Of a DNA stretch of 22,810 bases, positions 1 to 7,158 are shown in pieces. The translations under genes were made by a program, and so were the position numbers. Location: assembly GCA_031421855.1 (NCBI GenBank), contig JANOPN010000139.1:1-22810 (forward strand), read 5' to 3'. Position 1 is the first letter of the stretch; the number at the start of each line of letters is the position of its first letter. Source of the DNA: JAAFHN01 sp031421855 (GTDB taxonomy: Bacteria > Pseudomonadota > Gammaproteobacteria > Burkholderiales > Burkholderiaceae_C). The notes below the pieces were generated by a model. That model saw nothing but the letters and a program-made list of their open reading frames with translations. It did no database searches and was not told where the DNA came from.

Positions 1-1186
1 TAAAGAGCTTTTTGGTGTTGCCGTCGCGCATCTCCACGTAAAGGGCGTCTTTGGCTGCGCCAATATTGGTGACGACTCGCTCGCCCGCGGGCACGACCTC
101 AACGGCGTTGACCATCCCTGGCTTGAGGACGGACATAGCCAGCACCTTGGAGCGTGACGCGCCTTTGTGCGACTTCATGAACAAGGTGTCTCGGCTGTAG
201 ACCAAACCGGTGACTTCGTCGCTGTAGTCGACCACGCGGGTCCAGTTGGCAATGCCCGCGAGTACGTCGGCTTGCTTAGCAAAGTAAGCGGCCTGCTCGC
301 GTTGAACGCCGTTGACAACGAAGCCAAACGCCCACTTCCCGTCGTTCGATAGTCCGATGAACGGAATCTCAGCCGGGGTCATCTTCACACCGGGCTGGTT
401 CATGCCAAACACCGGTTTCGATGTCGGCGCGTCACGGCCCAGTCCCAAATAGTAGATTTGGCTGCGCTGAAATTTCTCGATTTGCTTGGCGTTTTTGGCC
501 AAGGCTTGCAATCGATTGAAATGCAGGCCTTTGCTGTCGGGTGTCCAGTCAATGCCGCCAAACTGAGCTCGCTCGATGGGTTTGCCGACCGCTTGCGCGG
601 TTTGGGTGTCGATGATGTGCAATACCGCGTCTTCGCTGCCAGCCTTGCTCAATCCGTATGCGACGTAGCGGCCGTCTGGCGACGGTGTGAAGTAGTTGAT
701 CGCATGCGGCTTGCCGGTGCGCTTTTGCCACTGCTCAGGATCGACCAAGATGCGCTCGTCGGCGCCGGGGTCTTTGACGTAGAGCTTGAACTGGTTTTCA
801 GCCGCGCCACGGCGCTGGTAGAACACACGGCCATTGGGCGCGCGGGTCACGCCAACGACGCGCGACGAGGCTGCGTCTTCAAACTTCTGGATGCTGTTGA
901 GCACTTGGGTCCGACCTTCGATTCGCCCCAACATGCTGTGGGCGTGACCGCTGTGGGCGCGCATCCAAGTCGCGACCTCTTTGTCTTTGATGTTCTCAAA
1001 ATGGCGATACGGGTCAACGTAGGCCGTCCCATGGTGCATGTCGGTGACGGGCTTGACGCTGGCAATCGGCAGCTTGGTTGTGGATTGGGCCGGTGAGGGT
1101 GCGAGCACCGCCCCTGAGGTGATCGTCGCGATCGCGACGGCGAGCAGCTTGGCGCGGGCGAGTGAGCGCATTTTGCGAAGTAACAT
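1..1186 (-). CDS. Prolyl oligopeptidase family serine peptidase (S9A), N-terminal part, runs off the left edge
   Basis: The minus strand is open from the ATG at 1186 to the window edge, giving about 395 residues. An N-terminal signal peptide is visible (MLLRKMRSLARAKLL, a hydrophobic stretch, then a likely Ala-X-Ala cut near residues 31-36), so the enzyme should be exported. The mature start has the S9A hallmark DPYRHFENIKDKEVATWM (family: DPYRWLE...V..W), followed by propeller-like blades such as YFTPSPDGRYVAYGLS and FIGLSNDGKWAFGF. S9A enzymes cut short peptides after proline; the catalytic Ser/Asp/His alpha/beta-hydrolase domain would be at the missing C-terminus, so activity cannot be judged here. 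An AAGGTG purine stretch lies just upstream of the ATG. The start codon overlaps the first in-frame ATG of the divergent MFS gene. I am confident of the family, less so of the substrate. Confidence 0.88.
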   Translation of the reverse strand, partial: MLLRKMRSLARAKLLAVAIATITSGAVLAPSPAQSTTKLPIASVKPVTDMHHGTAYVDPYRHFENIKDKEVATWMRAHSGHAHSMLGRIEGRTQVLNSIQKFEDAASSRVVGVTRAPNGRVFYQRRGAAENQFKLYVKDPGADERILVDPEQWQKRTGKPHAINYFTPSPDGRYVAYGLSKAGSEDAVLHIIDTQTAQAVGKPIERAQFGGIDWTPDSKGLHFNRLQALAKNAKQIEKFQRSQIYYLGLGRDAPTSKPVFGMNQPGVKMTPAEIPFIGLSNDGKWAFGFVVNGVQREQAAYFAKQADVLAGIANWTRVVDYSDEVTGLVYSRDTLFMKSHKGASRSKVLAMSVLKPGMVNAVEVVPAGERVVTNIGAAKDALYVEMRDGNTKKLF

Positions 1187-2615
1187 GGGGTCTTCACCTT
1201 TAGAGAAATTGGGCCTTTTTGGGGCGTGCTTGGCCACTGCATTTGGCAGCCTCACCCCAATTGTGGCGTTTAAAACCTTGTTGTCGGCCCCTCGCATCCC
1301 CGCGCTTTTGCGCGAACGCCCGTTCTTTTTGATTTGGCTGGCCCAGATCATCACGGTGGGCTCGTTCCACATCTCGCACCTCGCCTTGCCGATTGTGGGA
1401 ACGGTGCTGCTTCACGCGAGTCCGGCCGATATGGGCTTGCTGATCGGGGCTCAGGCCCTGCCGTTTGCCTTGTTTTCGCTGCCGACGGGGGTTTGGGTCG
1501 ACCGATTTGAGCGAACCAAACTCATTCGCATCAGTTTTGTTGGTTTGGCGGCTGCCATTGCGAGCGTCCCACTGGCTTGGAGTTTGGGTGTTTTGAGTTT
1601 GGGCGTGTTGATGGCAGCGGGTTTTGCGATTGGCAGCATCAACACCTTGTTTGGCACCGCTCACCAAGTGTTGGTGACGCACACGGTTGGGCGGGGTCGC
1701 TTGGTTGATGCCTACCGGGTGATTTCAACCACCGAGTCGATGATCCGCCTCATGGCCCCAGCCGTGGCCGGGTTGATGATTGAATTCATGGGCGCACCTC
1801 GTGCCCTGATGGTGGAGGTGATGTTGTTGGCGTTTGCGTGGTGGGTGTTTCGAGCCATTACGGAGCCGCAGTCCGCTGCCAGCGATGCCGTCAGCGATGC
1901 CGTCAGCGATGCGCCAACCGACCCCAATGACATGAGGCTTTGGCCTAGCATTCGGGCCGGTTTGGCCTATGTTTGGCATGACCCAGCGCTACGCGCCATT
2001 GCCATCACGGCCGCTGGGTGGCAGATTTTGTTTCATGGATTTCAGGCCTTGCAGGTGTTGTACGCCACACGCGAGTTGCTCATGAGCCCCGGCCAGATTG
2101 GTTTGGCGCATATTTTTGGCGGCGCTGGCGCTTTGCTGGCGGGCGTGACGCTGAAGCGAATCAACGCCCGTTTGGGACCTGGCCGCGTTTTGCCCCTGGG
2201 TTTGGGGCTCACCGGCGTGGCGTGGAGTTTGTTTGCTGTGCAAAGCGCACAGCCGGTGTGGAATGTGCTCAGCATGGGCGCGGTGATGTTTTTGTTTGAC
2301 TTTGGCTGTGTGTGCTTCTTTGTCAACTACATCAGCATGCGCCAAATCATGACACCCGACGAGCTGTTGGGCCGAGTGACGGCGACGATGCGTTTCGCAT
2401 CCGTCTCACTCGCGCCGATTGGGGCCATCGCAACCGGACAAATTGCCGAGCGAATTGGCCTGCGCTGGACGCTGGGTGGCTTGGGGTTGCTGGGTTTGGC
2501 TGTGGCCATCAGTTTGCTGCGCAACCGAAGCATCCGCCAGGCCAGCGAAGCAGCGCTGGAGCGACTGAATACCCCCGTGGTGCTGGCTGAAGCGACCGAA
2601 ACGCCACAAGCTTGA
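1185..2615 (+). CDS. MFS transporter (MFS_3 / EntS-like exporter)
   Basis: A 476-residue hydrophobic protein of about 12 membrane segments, typical of the major facilitator superfamily. The loop 2-3 motif appears as GVWVDRFERTKLIR. The overall pattern (LRERPFFLIWLAQ at the start, LGRVTATMRFASVSLAPIGAIATGQIAERIG in the last third) resembles the EntS/NreB-type drug or siderophore exporters. The central cytoplasmic loop carries a short low-complexity repeat (SDAVSDAVSDAP), encoded by a 12-base unit repeated near 1884-1912. The start is uncertain. The reading frame is open back to 1038, but that stretch lies over the peptidase gene; ATG 1185 is the first start outside it, and GTG 1263 or TTG 1281 (giving MSAPRIPALLRERPFF) would match family length equally well and leave room for the divergent promoter. 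No ribosome binding site decides it. The substrate is unknown. Confidence 0.85.
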   Translation: MGSSPLEKLGLFGACLATAFGSLTPIVAFKTLLSAPRIPALLRERPFFLIWLAQIITVGSFHISHLALPIVGTVLLHASPADMGLLIGAQALPFALFSLPTGVWVDRFERTKLIRISFVGLAAAIASVPLAWSLGVLSLGVLMAAGFAIGSINTLFGTAHQVLVTHTVGRGRLVDAYRVISTTESMIRLMAPAVAGLMIEFMGAPRALMVEVMLLAFAWWVFRAITEPQSAASDAVSDAVSDAPTDPNDMRLWPSIRAGLAYVWHDPALRAIAITAAGWQILFHGFQALQVLYATRELLMSPGQIGLAHIFGGAGALLAGVTLKRINARLGPGRVLPLGLGLTGVAWSLFAVQSAQPVWNVLSMGAVMFLFDFGCVCFFVNYISMRQIMTPDELLGRVTATMRFASVSLAPIGAIATGQIAERIGLRWTLGGLGLLGLAVAISLLRNRSIRQASEAALERLNTPVVLAEATETPQA

Positions 2616-2619
2616 CTGT

Positions 2620-2685
2620 CAAAAATAGTAGCATTAAACCCAATGAATCCGGTGACCAAGTGCTGATTTGTCATAAAAATGATCA
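2620..2685 (+). repeat. Interspersed intergenic repeat, copy A
   Basis: This gap between the MFS and TSUP genes contains CAAAAATAGTAGCA followed, after a variable stretch, by AATGAATCCGGTGACCAAG. The same arrangement with identical spacing occurs at 5233-5298 and, on the other strand, at 7155-7212. Similarity continues weakly downstream to an AT-rich end (CATAAAAAT) that reaches the start codon of the TSUP gene at 2679. The copy contains a 7-codon frame beginning ATG-AAT-CCG-GTG and ending TGA (MNPVTKC). Function unknown. Confidence 0.7.
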
Positions 2686-3428
2686 CTGACCCGAGCTTTT
2701 ACTGGGTGGCGGTGCCGGCCGTGCTCTTGCTGGGTTTAAGCAAGAGTGGTTTTGCCTCGGGGTTTGGGTCGTTGGCTGTGCCCATCATGTCGCTGGCCGT
2801 GACTGTGCCGCAGGCTGCGGCCATTTTGTTGCCTTGCCTTTGCTTGATGGATGTGGTGGGGCAGGGCTTGATGTGGCGACAGATTGACCGCAAGCTGATC
2901 AAGTTCTTGTTGCCGTTTGGCCTCATTGGCACGGTGGTCGGAACCTTGATGTTTCGCTTTGTGGATGCCACGCTTGTTGCAGGCATTGTTGGCATCTTTA
3001 CCTTGCTATTTTTGGCGCAGCGCTTGGTTTTTCCGCCTAAGGCCGACACGCCGCCCGTACCCAAGTGGATCGGCGGCGTGCTGTGCGCAACCAGCGGCTT
3101 CACGAGCTTTGTGTCCCATGCGGGCGGCCCGCCGATGTATGCCTACACCTTGCCGATGAAGCTGGCCCCGGCCGCGTTTGCAGCCACGATGGGTGCGTTT
3201 TTCTTGGTCATCAACCTCAGCAAGTGGCTCCCGTATGCCTACTTGGGTTTGCTCGACTGGAGCAACCTCAGCACCTCGTTGGTGCTTTTGCCGGTTGCGC
3301 CAATCGGCGTGGTTGTCGGTGTGACCCTCACCAAGCGCATCAAACCCAAATCGTTTTACGGCATCTTGACCGTGGGCATGCTGCTCACGGGCTGCAAGCT
3401 GGTGTGGGACGGGTTTTTTAGCGGGTGA
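2679..3428 (+). CDS. Sulfite exporter TauE/SafE (TSUP) family membrane protein
   Basis: A 249-residue integral membrane protein with about eight predicted segments. The N-terminus (FYWVAVPAVLLLGLSKSGFASGFGSLAVPIMSL) is the first TSUP half-repeat, with its glycine-rich turn after a Ser-Lys pair. The second half-repeat begins near GVLCATSGFTSFVSHAGGPPMYAYTLP, where the GGPP signature is clear. The family moves anions such as sulfite, sulfoacetate or other organosulfur and organic acids across the inner membrane; nothing here narrows the substrate. It follows the MFS gene by 63 bases on the same strand, but the repeat copy fills the gap and no strong ribosome binding site is seen before ATG 2679. 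It converges on the M56 protease gene, with a 20-base gap between the stops. Confidence 0.9.
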   Translation: MITDPSFYWVAVPAVLLLGLSKSGFASGFGSLAVPIMSLAVTVPQAAAILLPCLCLMDVVGQGLMWRQIDRKLIKFLLPFGLIGTVVGTLMFRFVDATLVAGIVGIFTLLFLAQRLVFPPKADTPPVPKWIGGVLCATSGFTSFVSHAGGPPMYAYTLPMKLAPAAFAATMGAFFLVINLSKWLPYAYLGLLDWSNLSTSLVLLPVAPIGVVVGVTLTKRIKPKSFYGILTVGMLLTGCKLVWDGFFSG

Positions 3429-3448
3429 GTTGATCGCGCTGTCGTTGC

Positions 3449-4729
3449 TTAACGGGTTATTCGGAACGTTATTTTGTGAGTGGTTTGGAGTCCGCTGGCG
3501 GCCTGTATTCCCATCTCGATGCTTGCCAATTTGCCCAACTCGGTCACCAGTTTGGGGTTGCTGGTGCGACCATCGCAGATCATGGGCATGTCAATCGATA
3601 CTTTGTTGCCGCCCACTGGGTTGATCGTGAACGTGACGTCGCAAGCGCCACTGCCGTCGCTGTTGGCTTTGAAGGATGCCTCCTTGCCTTCGTCTTGGAG
3701 CATCACATATTGGCGACGCCACGGGCTAACGCCGGCTTGGTCAGTGGCCTTGGTCGCCGTGTAGTCAAACTCGACCTTGAATTGGTTTGGGCCCGGGGCT
3801 GGACTGGTTTTCGCGTCTGTGCTCGCGGCAATTGAGCTTGCGAGCGCGCCAATCGTGGCCACCGCGGCGACGCTGAGTTGTGCCGTGAGCTTGGCGGCGC
3901 GTGAGGTGGGGCGGGGCTTGAGTTGCATGATTCGCTCTTTCAAAGGGTGGCGAGATTGCCAGTGACAGGAAGTTGGGCTCGTGGATGCAAGGCTTTGGCC
4001 AGTCAGTGTTTTGACCAAAGCTTCGGCATAAGTTTTCTCGCTGCTGGGGGGCGTGGACGGGTGGGCCAACACGGCCGCGTCGCAGCTCAGCTCTTGATCG
4101 ATTCGCAGCCGAGATGCTGCGAAGTAGATGAGCGGGTTGAACCAAAAAATGATGATCAGCAGGCTTGCAAATGCATTGACGATCAAGTCGCCCCGGTCCA
4201 AATGGGTTTGCTCATGGGCAATGATGAGGCGTTGTTCATCTGGGCTGTAGCGCTGCGCAAAGTCGCTGGGCAAAACGATTTTGGGTCGAAATAAGCCCAT
4301 CACCATCGGGCCGCCATGTTCAGCCAGTTGGATGTTGCTGCCGGGCTTGCGCCAGACATCACCGAGGGAGCGCGCAAAGCGCAAATGGAGATCGATCAAA
4401 CGCGCCATAGCCAATGCGCAGCCGATCAACCACACGCCAAGCCAAAGCTTGCGCTGGCTTGAGTCCTGCGCAATGCCGCTGGATACCGATTGCACCCACT
4501 GGACTGTCGCGGGGCTGAACTCAAGGGTTGATGGAGTCGGATTGACCGACTGCACCCACAGGGTCAGCAAGTAGGCAATCAAGAACATCGGCACCAGCGC
4601 CCAAGTGTTGTAGGCCAATTGCGCACCACCGTACCGCAGTGCCAGGCCGCGAAGGGCCAAAACCGAGATCAGTGCAGCGCTCAGCACGGCTGCGAGCCCC
4701 ATCAAAGTGTGAAAAGCTTGCCCGTTCAT
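3449..4729 (-). CDS. M56 family (BlaR1/MecR1-like) membrane metalloprotease, antirepressor partner
   Basis: A 426-residue protein with membrane segments near residues 8-30, 41-60, 95-112 and 185-205, and a fifth near 281-303. The zinc protease motif HEQTH is at 172-176, followed by ELSCD (213-217), which supplies the third ligand; this is the M56 gluzincin arrangement. In BlaR1/MecR1 proteins, ligand sensing outside the membrane activates this protease, which leads to loss of the BlaI-type repressor. The C-terminal part after the last membrane segment (about 305-426) is not the penicillin-binding domain of BlaR1: no SxxK plus KTG set is visible and it is only about 120 residues. I do not recognise it; it has two Cys (363, 385) that could form a disulfide. 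The ATG overlaps the stop of the upstream repressor gene by 4 bases (ATGA), so the two are translationally coupled. Confidence 0.88.
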   Translation of the reverse strand: MNGQAFHTLMGLAAVLSAALISVLALRGLALRYGGAQLAYNTWALVPMFLIAYLLTLWVQSVNPTPSTLEFSPATVQWVQSVSSGIAQDSSQRKLWLGVWLIGCALAMARLIDLHLRFARSLGDVWRKPGSNIQLAEHGGPMVMGLFRPKIVLPSDFAQRYSPDEQRLIIAHEQTHLDRGDLIVNAFASLLIIIFWFNPLIYFAASRLRIDQELSCDAAVLAHPSTPPSSEKTYAEALVKTLTGQSLASTSPTSCHWQSRHPLKERIMQLKPRPTSRAAKLTAQLSVAAVATIGALASSIAASTDAKTSPAPGPNQFKVEFDYTATKATDQAGVSPWRRQYVMLQDEGKEASFKANSDGSGACDVTFTINPVGGNKVSIDMPMICDGRTSNPKLVTELGKLASIEMGIQAASGLQTTHKITFRITR

Positions 4730-5133
4730 TTTTCAAGCTCCGCGATCAGCGCTTTCAGCTCGGCGATGTCGCTTGCACTCAAGTGCCCTTGCTCACCGAA
4801 ATGAGCCACGAGCGGCGCGACCCGCCCGCCAAAAAGCCGATCAAGCAAGCCTGTGCTTTGTGCGTTGAGCCAGTCCGCGCGGCGAAGCAGGGGTGTGTAC
4901 AAGTAGCGCCGCCCAGCTTGCTCGGCGCTGATCGCGCCTTTTTTCAGCAAACGGTTGATGAGTGACTTGATGGTCGGCTCGGCCCAGTTGCGCTCAATCG
5001 CCAAAGCCTGAACGATCTCGTCTGCGCCAAGCGGGTTCGCTCGCCAAATGACCTCCATGACCGCCGACTCGGCTTCGCTGATTGAGAGGTTGGGCGGCGC
5101 GTTGGAGGCGAAGTCTACGGTTGATGTTGACAT
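4726..5133 (-). CDS. BlaI/MecI/CopY family transcriptional repressor
   Basis: A 135-residue protein from ATG 5133 in the usual size range of the family. The N-terminal winged helix (LSISEAESAVMEVIWRANPLGADEIVQAL, then WAEPTIKSLINRLLKKGAISAEQAGRRYLYTPLL) is the classic BlaI DNA-binding domain. The C-terminal half should dimerise and carry the protease-sensitive site. A longer frame beginning with TTG at 5196 exists, but that codon belongs to a good -35 box and the extra residues would be translated from the operators, so ATG 5133 is preferred although its ribosome binding site is poor. It is the first gene of a two-gene operon with the M56 protease. The twin dyads just upstream suggest autorepression. 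The cognate signal is not evident: no beta-lactamase, PBP or copper gene is beside it. Confidence 0.9.
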   Translation of the reverse strand: MSTSTVDFASNAPPNLSISEAESAVMEVIWRANPLGADEIVQALAIERNWAEPTIKSLINRLLKKGAISAEQAGRRYLYTPLLRRADWLNAQSTGLLDRLFGGRVAPLVAHFGEQGHLSASDIAELKALIAELEK

Positions 5134-5146
5134 GGTTGTTTGATTG

Positions 5147-5184
5147 ATTACGTTTGTAATTAATCTGATGATTACACGCGTAAA
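5147..5184 (-). promoter_or_regulatory. Twin dyad operators for the BlaI-type repressor
   Basis: Two similar dyads lie in front of the repressor gene: ATTAC-GTTT-GTAAT at 5147-5160 (perfect 5-bp arms) and ATTAC-ACGC-GTAAA at 5171-5184 (TTAC/GTAA arms). Their centres are 24 bp apart, just over two helical turns, so bound dimers would sit on nearly the same face. BlaI/MecI operators are likewise TAC/GTA-type dyads. The upstream dyad lies between the candidate -35 and -10 boxes. Confidence 0.65.
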
Positions 5185-5196
5185 CGAACTTGTCAA
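5169..5196 (-). promoter_or_regulatory. Candidate sigma-70 promoter of the repressor/M56 operon
   Basis: On the minus strand a perfect TTGACA (5196-5191) is followed 16 bases later by TAATCA (5174-5169), a weak -10. The upstream operator dyad (5171-5184) occupies the spacer and the -10, a position that fits repression by occlusion. The -10 match is poor, so the exact start point is uncertain. Confidence 0.45.
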
Positions 5197-5232
5197 ACAT
5201 TATTTTCACTGATTCATCAATCGCGGATCATG

Positions 5233-5298
5233 CAAAAATAATAGCAACGAAGTGAATGAATCCGGTGACCAAGGGCCAATAATCCGATAAATTATTCG
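5233..5298 (+). repeat. Interspersed intergenic repeat, copy B
   Basis: This lies between the repressor promoter and the terminator of the Bug-type gene. It starts CAAAAATAATAGCAACGAAG and continues with TGAATGAATCCGGTGACCAAG-type sequence matching copy A over about 44 columns without gaps, and an AT-rich tail (ATAAATTATT). The contained frame starts at an ATG, reads MNPVTKGQ and ends with TAA. It is the copy closest to a consensus. Confidence 0.7.
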
Positions 5299-5307
5299 AA
5301 AACCATG

Positions 5308-5333
5308 AAAAAAGCCGCTCGGAAGCGGCTTTT
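5308..5333 (-). terminator. Rho-independent terminator of the Bug-family gene
   Basis: Read on the minus strand, AAAGCCGCT, loop TCCG, AGCGGCTTT and further T residues form a GC-rich stem with a U tract. It lies 19 bases beyond the stop codon of the binding-protein gene. On the plus strand it also has a short T run, but no plus-strand gene enters it. Confidence 0.88.
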
Positions 5334-5351
5334 GGCTGAGCGAGGAGCGAC

Positions 5352-6350
5352 TCAGTCTGCGTACACGCCTGCGGCCTTGATCACAGGGGCCCACTTCGCG
5401 ATTTCAGCGGCGACAAATTGGCGATGACCGGCTGGTTCGATGCGAGAGTCAGTCACGATGACCGCGCCCAAGCCTTCTTGGCGCTTGATGAAGTCAGCAT
5501 CTTTGAGTGCCGCTTTGAGCGCGATGTTGAGCTTGGCTTGAATGGCGGCAGGCGTGCCCTTTGGTGCATACAAGCCGTGCCACACGGTGACTTGGAAGTT
5601 CTTTTGGCCGGCTTCGTCAAGCGTTGGCAGGTCTTTGAGCGCAGGTGTCGTCAGGCGCTTGGGCGTGGTCACGCCGTAGGCTTTGACTTTTTTGCCCTCA
5701 ATTTGGCTGGTCGTGTTGGTGGTTTGGTCGCACATCACGTCGACTTGGCCACCGATCAGGTCGGTCATTGCAGGGCCGGTGCCTTTGTAGGGCACAGTCG
5801 TCATGTCGACCCCAATGGCGCTTTGCCACATCATGCCGCACAGGTGCGAAGCTGACCCAACGCCTGCGTTGGCCAAGTTCACTTTGCTTTTGTTCTCTTT
5901 CGCCCAAGCAACCAGTTCCTTGTAGTTGTTGGCCGCCATTTGTGGCTTGGTGATAAGCGTCATCGGCACATCGTTGATCATGCCCAGGTACTCAAAGTCG
6001 CTCTCAACTTTAAAGGGCAGGGCGCGAATCAAGCTTGGAAACACGCCCATTGAGATGTGGTGAACCAGCAAGGTGTAGCCGTCTGGTGCAGCTTTGACGA
6101 GTTTGGACGAGCCGATCAAACCGCCGGGGCCACCTGCGCTGTTGTCAACGACGATGGTGCCGCCCAAGGTTTTTTGCATCGCCACCGCCAAGTCACGCGC
6201 GACGCGATCGGTTGGCCCGCCTGCCGCAAACGGCACGATGATGGTGATGGTTTTGTCTTTGGGAAAGTCTTGCGCTTGAGCGGTGCTCAGGCTTGCAAAG
6301 AGGCCGGCGGCGGCGAGTACAGACAGGGTGAGGTTCATTGAGCGGCGCAT
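5352..6350 (-). CDS. Tripartite tricarboxylate transporter substrate-binding protein (Bug family)
   Basis: A 332-residue periplasmic protein with a signal peptide (MRRSMNLTLSVLAAAGLFASLSTAQAQ, cut after AQA). The mature start, FPKDKTITIIVPFAAGGPTDRVARDLA, is the Bug/TctC hallmark, as are NSAGGPGGLIGSSKLVKAAPDGYTLL and the mid-protein VPYKGTGPAMTDLIGGQVDVMCD. These proteins capture carboxylates or other small organic acids for TctAB membrane subunits. No tctA or tctB is in the window, so this is one of the orphan Bug proteins that are common in Burkholderiales. It is a single-gene unit: a good ribosome binding site (GGAGA) lies before ATG 6350 and a terminator follows. The ligand cannot be read from the sequence. 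Confidence 0.92.
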   Translation of the reverse strand: MRRSMNLTLSVLAAAGLFASLSTAQAQDFPKDKTITIIVPFAAGGPTDRVARDLAVAMQKTLGGTIVVDNSAGGPGGLIGSSKLVKAAPDGYTLLVHHISMGVFPSLIRALPFKVESDFEYLGMINDVPMTLITKPQMAANNYKELVAWAKENKSKVNLANAGVGSASHLCGMMWQSAIGVDMTTVPYKGTGPAMTDLIGGQVDVMCDQTTNTTSQIEGKKVKAYGVTTPKRLTTPALKDLPTLDEAGQKNFQVTVWHGLYAPKGTPAAIQAKLNIALKAALKDADFIKRQEGLGAVIVTDSRIEPAGHRQFVAAEIAKWAPVIKAAGVYAD

Positions 6351-6550
6351 GGTGTCTCCAAACGGGGGTTGCTAAAACTAAAAATTTACGCAATCTATGC
6401 TACCCAATTGCGGTGCGCCGTCGACAAGGGAAATACTTACTCCGACAAGCAAAAGGGTCAATCGATCGGGGGTGTTTTAGCTGGTTTTGTGCATATGCAA
6501 ATGGATATTCAATATTGGACGGCATAAAGAAACATTCATACATTCGCTTC

Positions 6551-7117
6551 ATGACTTTTCACGCCGCCTCTTCCATTTGGACATCGTTGTTGATTTCGAC
6601 GGCGATGATGTCAACTCACGCGGTGGCTCAGCACGATCCGGTGAGCGTGCACGCCGCGCAGGCGGCCATGTCGCGCAGTGCGGTGGTGCTTGATGTGCGC
6701 AGCTTTGATGCCTTTGCGGGCGGGCACTTGCCCGGTGCGGTGTCGGTTCCGATTGACGCAGGCATCAGCACCACTGAGTTGGCAGCCCGCGTGTCGCAAG
6801 CGGGCGTGGACGTGTCGCGCGAGGTAATCGTGGTCGGCAATGTCGATGCAACTGGTATTGAGGCCGCGCAGCGGATTCACAGCAAGTTGGCGGGCTTGTC
6901 GAGCGGTCGCGTGTTGTGGCTCGTGGGTGGTGTCAGTGAGTGGTCACTCAGCGGGCGTGCATTGGTGGTTGGGGCTGACATGGCATCCAAGCGCTTGCCT
7001 GTGCCGCAGCATTTGGTTGCTTTTGATGCCGCGCAACAAGCCAGCCCGGTGTTTGCAGGGTCCAACCGCCGCGCCACACCGGCGGGTGACGCCTGGGTCG
7101 CCGTGCGCCCGCAGTGA
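6551..7117 (+). CDS. Exported rhodanese-like domain protein without catalytic cysteine
   Basis: From ATG 6551 this gives 188 residues with a signal peptide (MTFHAASSIWTSLLISTAMMSTHAVAQ). The rhodanese fold is recognisable from AVVLDVRSFDAFAGGHLPGAVSVPI (about 42-66) and the late VLWLVGGVSEWSLSGRAL (Gly-Gly-x-x-x-Trp). At the active-site position, where active rhodaneses have a Cys loop after the central strand, it reads VIVVGNVDATGIEAAQRI, and there is no Cys anywhere in the protein. It therefore cannot be a normal thiosulfate sulfurtransferase; a binding or structural role is inference. The frame is open upstream to 6338, but the signal peptide supports ATG 6551. The roughly 200-base gap to the divergent Bug gene is AT-rich; a possible promoter (TTGGAC near 6517, TACATT about 18 bases later) is weak. 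Confidence 0.8.
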   Translation: MTFHAASSIWTSLLISTAMMSTHAVAQHDPVSVHAAQAAMSRSAVVLDVRSFDAFAGGHLPGAVSVPIDAGISTTELAARVSQAGVDVSREVIVVGNVDATGIEAAQRIHSKLAGLSSGRVLWLVGGVSEWSLSGRALVVGADMASKRLPVPQHLVAFDAAQQASPVFAGSNRRATPAGDAWVAVRPQ

Positions 7118-7125
7118 GCGCAAGC

Positions 7126-7158
7126 GGCTGTGAAGGCGGTTTTTGCCTTCTGCCAGCC
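7126..7158. terminator. Hairpin between convergent genes, possible bidirectional terminator
   Basis: GGCTG (7126-7130) and GAAGGC (7132-7137) pair with GCCTTC (7145-7150) and CAGCC (7154-7158), leaving a small asymmetric internal loop and a T-rich apical loop. It starts 9 bases after the rhodanese-like stop and lies downstream of the PaaK-like gene on the other strand. There is no U tract, so the terminator call is tentative. Confidence 0.45.

Noticed and set aside
458..1096. Open plus-strand frame of 212 codons across the left end
   Set aside because: It is antisense to the clear prolyl oligopeptidase coding sequence, which shows signal peptide and family motifs; the plus-strand translation has no recognisable domain.
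1881..1920. Short tandem repeat in the MFS gene considered as a phase-variation site
   Set aside because: The unit is 12 bases, in frame, and there are under three copies, so it only lengthens a loop; no frame switch would result.
5134..5196. Extended N-terminus for the BlaI-type repressor from TTG 5196
   Set aside because: The TTG belongs to a TTGACA box and the added codons cover both operator dyads; length from ATG 5133 fits the family.
6338..6550. Upstream extension of the rhodanese-like frame
   Set aside because: It would bury the signal peptide 71 residues inside the protein and is AT-rich, intergenic-like sequence.
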